Positions 6,612 through 9,695 of a stretch of 9,695 bases of DNA are shown here, in pieces. The stretch comes from Prosthecobacter sp. (GTDB lineage: Bacteria; Verrucomicrobiota; Verrucomicrobiia; Verrucomicrobiales; Verrucomicrobiaceae), in assembly GCA_025869455.1 (NCBI GenBank), contig JAOZVT010000578.1, positions 1 to 9,695 of the forward strand. The letters are read 5' to 3'. The translations under genes were made by a program, and so were the position numbers. The stretch's first letter is position 1, and each line of letters opens with the position of its first letter. The notes beneath the pieces are model-generated. The model was given only the letters and a program-made list of their open reading frames with translations. It was not told the origin of the DNA and did no database searches.

Positions 6612-8402
6612 ATGACCGCCACCAGTCTGCTCCGTTACTGTCCTGATCTCTACCACTACCAACGCCGCGAAACACGTGTGGTGACCGTGGGAAACGTGGG
6701 CATTGGTGGGGGCAACCCGATTCGGGTGCAGTCCATGCTGACCAGTGACACTCGTGATGCTGAGGCCTGTATCCAGCAGGCTCTGGAACTAGCCGCCGTC
6801 GGTTGTGAAATCGTGCGTGTAACCGCCCAGACGCGCGTGATTGCTGAAAACCTCCAGCACATTCGTGATGGCCTCCGTGCCGCAGGTTGTGATGTGCCTT
6901 TAGTTGCGGATATCCATTTCAAACCGGACGCCGCTATGGAAGCCGTGAAATGGGTGGAAAAAGTCCGCGTGAATCCGGGTAACTACGCCGACAAAAAGAA
7001 ATTCGCGGTCAAAGAATACACAGACGCGGAATACGCTGAGGAAGTGGCCTACATGGAGGCTCAATTTGTACCTCTGGTGGAACAGTGCAAAAAACTGGGT
7101 CGCGCCATGCGTATCGGCACCAATCATGGCAGCCTCAGTGACCGCATCATGAATCGCCACGGTGATACACCGCACGGCATGGTGGAGAGCGCTCTGGAAT
7201 TCGCCCGCATTGCCCGCGCGAATGATTATCACAACTTCCTCTTCTCCATGAAGGCCAGCAATCCCAAGGTCATGATTGAGGCCTATCGCCTGCTGGTGGC
7301 TCACCTGAATGATTTGGGAGGCGATTGGAATTATCCAATCCACCTCGGAGTCACTGAAGCTGGCGATGGCGAAGATGGTCGCATCAAGAGTGCCATCGGC
7401 ATTGGCTCGCTGCTTTCAGATGGCATTGGCGACACCATTCGCGTTTCCTTAACCGAGGATGCGGTGCATGAAATTCCTGTGGCACAGGCCCTGGTGAAGT
7501 CCGTCAAGGAAGGTGTCCGTGAAGGCCGCTGTGGGGCTACCAGCACCTCGTTGCCGATCAGCTATGACCCCTTCATCTACAGCCGCCGTGCTACGGATAG
7601 GCTGCAAGTGCATGGCGTGGAAGTCGGCGGTGGTGCCACCGTGGCCGTATTCACATCTCGTCGGAAGTGGGACGCTGTGGCCCATAAGCTCGACAAACTT
7701 GGAGATTTTAAACCCGAAATCGTGATCGAAGACAGCGGCGTGGTGGCCATTGATCCACGTCTTGATAGTGCCCTTCATGACTTGAACGCCTCGGTGGACG
7801 CAAAGCTTGTTACGGTGGAAGATGGGCTCGATTTGCCCACCATCCATGCCTTCCGTCTGCTAGCGGCCAAGCTGGATGCGCGCCATTCCATCTTGCTCAA
7901 AGACAGCTTGGCTGGCGAAGCCACAACCTCTGCGGATTTTAATGCCACGCTACTCACGGCAGCCACCAACATCGGCTCTCTGCTTTGTGATGGCATTGGT
8001 GATGCCGTCATCGTGAGTGGAGAAGAGGCTCCAGGCCAGTCTCTCCGCATCAGTTACAATATTCTTCAAGCCGCCGGAGTCCGCATATTCAAGACGGATT
8101 ATGTGGCCTGCCCAAGTTGTGGCCGCACCCTTTTCAACCTGCAAAGCACCACGCAAAAGATCCGCTCCTCCACGGGCCATCTTAAAGGTGTCCGCATCGC
8201 CGTCATGGGCTGCATCGTCAATGGCCCCGGTGAAATGGCTGATGCTGACTTCGGCTACGTGGGTGGTGCTCCTGGTAAAATTAACCTCTATGTCGGCAAG
8301 ACAGCGGTGAAATTCAACATCCCCGAAGAAGAAGCCGTCGAGCGCCTTGTGGACCTCATCAAGGAGCACGGACGCTGGTTTGACGCACCGCTAGCTGCCT
8401 AA
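6612..8402 (+). CDS. ispG: 4-hydroxy-3-methylbut-2-en-1-yl diphosphate synthase (IspG/GcpE), long three-domain form
   Basis: Cytoplasmic iron-sulphur enzyme of the MEP isoprenoid pathway, converting 2-C-methyl-D-erythritol 2,4-cyclodiphosphate to HMBPP. The 596-residue product is of the long class found in plants, chlamydiae and several other phyla, against about 370 residues in E. coli. The N-terminal TIM barrel shows GGGNPIRVQSMLTSDTRD (32-49) and VADIHFKPDAA. A large insert occupies the middle, roughly residues 290-480. The C-terminal [4Fe-4S] domain has CPSCG with Cys500 and Cys503, then MGCIVNGPGEM with Cys534 and Glu541, in family spacing. The ATG at 6612 gives an N-terminus (MTATSLLRYCPDLYHYQRRET) typical of the long class. 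The in-frame codon at 6537 would add 25 unrelated residues. No Shine-Dalgarno sequence is seen. It follows rseP by 123 bp with a hairpin between. All catalytic residues I can check are intact. Confidence 0.97.
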   Translation: MTATSLLRYCPDLYHYQRRETRVVTVGNVGIGGGNPIRVQSMLTSDTRDAEACIQQALELAAVGCEIVRVTAQTRVIAENLQHIRDGLRAAGCDVPLVADIHFKPDAAMEAVKWVEKVRVNPGNYADKKKFAVKEYTDAEYAEEVAYMEAQFVPLVEQCKKLGRAMRIGTNHGSLSDRIMNRHGDTPHGMVESALEFARIARANDYHNFLFSMKASNPKVMIEAYRLLVAHLNDLGGDWNYPIHLGVTEAGDGEDGRIKSAIGIGSLLSDGIGDTIRVSLTEDAVHEIPVAQALVKSVKEGVREGRCGATSTSLPISYDPFIYSRRATDRLQVHGVEVGGGATVAVFTSRRKWDAVAHKLDKLGDFKPEIVIEDSGVVAIDPRLDSALHDLNASVDAKLVTVEDGLDLPTIHAFRLLAAKLDARHSILLKDSLAGEATTSADFNATLLTAATNIGSLLCDGIGDAVIVSGEEAPGQSLRISYNILQAAGVRIFKTDYVACPSCGRTLFNLQSTTQKIRSSTGHLKGVRIAVMGCIVNGPGEMADADFGYVGGAPGKINLYVGKTAVKFNIPEEEAVERLVDLIKEHGRWFDAPLAA

Positions 8403-8443
8403 ATATATTCGTGCAGCATCTGTGGACATACCCTTAAATCCAA

Positions 8444-8971
8444 ATGCGCCAGCCCATTACCAAGGAGAGGATCAATCGATTCATGATTGAATTGGGGAAG
8501 GTTGTCCAGGGCTCTGGGACTGTATTTTTTACAGGCGGAGTCAGCGCAGTTTTGATGGGGTGGCGTGAGATGACCGTGGACGTTGACTTTAAAGCCGAAC
8601 CTGAACCCACTGGTTTTTACGAGGCGCTACCCCCGCTCAAAGATAAATTTGATATCAATCTTGAGCCTGCTAGCCCCTCTGATTTTATTCCTGTCTTGCC
8701 AGGTTGGAGAGAGCGCTGTCGATTCATCGGCCGAGAAGGAAGTATTGATTTTTATCACTATGATTTTTACAGCCAAGCACTGGCTAAGATTGAGCGTTCA
8801 CATGATCGTGATCGTTTAGACGTGGCTAATATGATCGAATCCGGACTGGTGGACAAAGGGCGAATGCTGAGCTTGTTTCAAAGCATTGAGCCAATGCTTA
8901 TCCGATATCCTGCGGTAGCTCCGCGCGCATTTGCCAAACGTGTTCAAGAAATCTGTCATGAAGACTCCTGA
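8444..8971 (+). CDS. Nucleotidyltransferase-fold protein (DUF6036/AbiEii-like), first gene of an overlapping pair
   Basis: The 175-residue product resembles the minimal nucleotidyltransferases known from toxin-antitoxin and abortive-infection modules. The fold signature is a helix followed by FTGGVSAVLMGWRE (29-42), then T-V-DVDF (44-49), giving the Gly-Gly pair at 31-32 and acidic metal ligands Asp46 and Asp48. IDFYHYDF (101-108) may supply the third acid, Asp102. LAKIERSHDRDRLDV (113-127) matches the Lys-x-x-Arg...Asp...Asp pattern seen near the end of this fold. There is no signal peptide or membrane helix. The ATG at 8444 begins 41 bp after ispG, without a Shine-Dalgarno sequence. Its last 14 bases overlap the next gene. 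Over 240 bases (8581-8820) I count about 45% GC, against about 55% in a sample of ispG, a mild sign of different origin. Whether it transfers nucleotides, and to what, cannot be read from sequence. Confidence 0.82.
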   Translation: MRQPITKERINRFMIELGKVVQGSGTVFFTGGVSAVLMGWREMTVDVDFKAEPEPTGFYEALPPLKDKFDINLEPASPSDFIPVLPGWRERCRFIGREGSIDFYHYDFYSQALAKIERSHDRDRLDVANMIESGLVDKGRMLSLFQSIEPMLIRYPAVAPRAFAKRVQEICHEDS

Positions 8972-9263
8972 TTTAACAGGCTTGCCGGGGGAAGAACTGA
9001 TTCGCCAAGGGCTGAGAGATTTGTCATTGGGCAATGACTCGATGGAAGCTTTGATGGTCCAAATCGGCGCATCGCGGATGCGCGAGGCCGGCCTGGAAGT
9101 ACCGGAATTTTCACCGCGAAGCAGCGCTGCAGAGTTGAGCCTCTATTCGTTGCTCTCCATCAAACACGGTGAAGAAGCTTATTCTCAATACAATTCATTG
9201 CTTCGTCGATTGGTGAGTTTCGAGCGTGCTTTGGAATACCGCCAGTCAACCTTGGCAGCCTAG
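8958..9263 (+). CDS. Small hypothetical protein paired with the nucleotidyltransferase
   Basis: I do not recognise a named family. The 101-residue product begins at an ATG that overlaps the end of the nucleotidyltransferase gene by 14 bases in the +1 frame, so translation is probably coupled. It looks mainly helical: LPGEELIRQGLRDL (8-21), DSMEALMVQIGASRMREAG (27-45), then a proline-containing linker VPEFSPRSS, and a second helical half with ELSLYSLLSIKHGEEAY and LLRRLVSFERALEYR. There is no signal peptide, membrane helix, Cys cluster or HEPN-type Arg-x4-6-His motif, so it is not an obvious HEPN partner of an MNT-type enzyme. An upstream in-frame codon at 8931 would add nine residues, but the ATG at 8958 is preferred as the only ATG close to the neighbour's stop. 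It could be an antitoxin or regulatory subunit. Length and coupling fit that, but nothing specific shows it. Confidence 0.72.
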   Translation: MKTPDLTGLPGEELIRQGLRDLSLGNDSMEALMVQIGASRMREAGLEVPEFSPRSSAAELSLYSLLSIKHGEEAYSQYNSLLRRLVSFERALEYRQSTLAA

Positions 9264-9289
9264 CTAAACCCCGCTATTTCTGAAATACC

Positions 9290-9324
9290 TCATGCAGCGG
9301 CCCGCCGCTTGCTGCATGACTTTT
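9290..9324 (+). terminator. Hairpin with T run after the nucleotidyltransferase pair, next to the glgX start
   Basis: TCATGCAGC (9290-9298) and GCTGCATGA (9311-9319) are perfect nine-base inverted repeats around a GC-rich 12-base loop, followed by CTTTT (9320-9324). It starts 27 bases after the stop of the small gene and looks like an intrinsic terminator for that pair. The T run is short. Because glgX begins at 9329, the structure would also sit in any leader of that gene if transcription reads through. Confidence 0.65.
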
Positions 9325-9328
9325 AACC

Positions 9329-9695
9329 ATGCCTCCTGACCCGGCCAATTCTGCCCCCAACCGTCCCGGTGTCGCCCTTACACCAAAGGGTGCTCATTTT
9401 ACGGTTTTTTCTCGTCATGGCACCATCTTGGATCTGTGTCTCTATGATCCAGCGGACCCGACTCGTGAAACCGCCCGTGCCCGGATGACGCGCGGAGATT
9501 GTGATCTCTGGCACGTCTTTGTTCCTGGGGTCAAATCTGGGCAGCTTTATGGCTATCGCGCTCATGGGCCGTGGATGCCCGACAGTGCCCTGCGTTACAA
9601 CGCGAATAAACTGCTCCTAGATCCCTATGCTTTGGCCATCGTCGGAAAGCCCGATGGGAAAAACAGCATGATTGGGAGCGGTGGGCCAGACTCTG
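9329..9695 (+). CDS. glgX: Glycogen debranching enzyme (GlgX/TreX isoamylase type), N-terminal part
   Basis: Only the first 122 codons are inside the window. Enzymes of this family cut alpha-1,6 branch points in glycogen or limit dextrins in the cytoplasm. What is visible is the N-terminal CBM48-like beta-sandwich: GVALTPKGAHFTVFSRHG (14-31), ILDLCLYD (33-40), DLWHVFVPGV (59-68), then the strong family signature QLYGYRAHGPW (72-82) and YNANKLLLDPYALAI (90-104). The catalytic GH13 domain with its two Asp and one Glu would lie beyond the end. The ATG at 9329 places these motifs at the usual distance from the N-terminus. It has no Shine-Dalgarno sequence and follows a terminator-like hairpin by nine bases. 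A malto-oligosyltrehalose trehalohydrolase (TreZ) has a related N-terminus, but YGYRAHGPW with NKLLLDPYA favours GlgX/TreX. Confidence 0.92.
   Translation, partial: MPPDPANSAPNRPGVALTPKGAHFTVFSRHGTILDLCLYDPADPTRETARARMTRGDCDLWHVFVPGVKSGQLYGYRAHGPWMPDSALRYNANKLLLDPYALAIVGKPDGKNSMIGSGGPDS

Noticed and set aside
6900..8369. Several minus-strand open frames of 70-147 codons opposite ispG
   Set aside because: All are antisense to a conserved gene, overlap one another, and have no recognisable motifs or start signals.

Overview
The window is a compact, gene-dense piece of bacterial chromosome with moderate GC (about 55% in the genes sampled by hand). The gene content suggests Verrucomicrobia, possibly a Prosthecobacter- or Verrucomicrobium-like organism: a long three-domain IspG directly behind rseP, a group II truncated haemoglobin next to moaE, and a near absence of Shine-Dalgarno sequences. 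This placement is an inference from gene style. No rRNA or marker-tree evidence lies in the window.

Left block, minus strand, reading from about 3062 down to 57. A group II truncated haemoglobin overlaps a D-2-hydroxyacid dehydrogenase by ATGA. An unrecognised four-helix membrane protein and a transaldolase of the TalB type follow. The spacing (4 bp overlap, 60 bp, 79 bp) permits one transcript, although the last two genes could have their own promoters.

Middle block, plus strand. An 87 bp divergent gap separates the globin from moaE (molybdopterin synthase large subunit, GTG start). Next comes a predicted lipoprotein of unknown function. It is followed by rseP (site-2 intramembrane protease with two PDZ domains) and ispG (penultimate step of the MEP isoprenoid pathway). 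In many bacteria rseP and ispG lie with dxr. Here the position upstream of rseP is taken by the lipoprotein gene.

Right block, plus strand. Two small overlapping genes follow ispG: a minimal nucleotidyltransferase-fold protein and a 101-residue helical partner of unknown function. They are lower in GC than ispG and end in a strong hairpin with a short T run. The pair resembles a toxin-antitoxin or abortive-infection module in layout and is the best candidate here for an undescribed system, although nothing in the sequence proves such a role. The window ends inside a glycogen debranching enzyme (GlgX/TreX type) that begins 9 bases after the hairpin.

Most of the window is housekeeping metabolism (pentose phosphate pathway, molybdenum cofactor, isoprenoids, glycogen). 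The unexplained parts are the nucleotidyltransferase pair, the lipoprotein, the membrane protein and several intergenic hairpins. There are no tRNA, rRNA, IS element or CRISPR signals, and no gene-free stretch longer than 300 bases.
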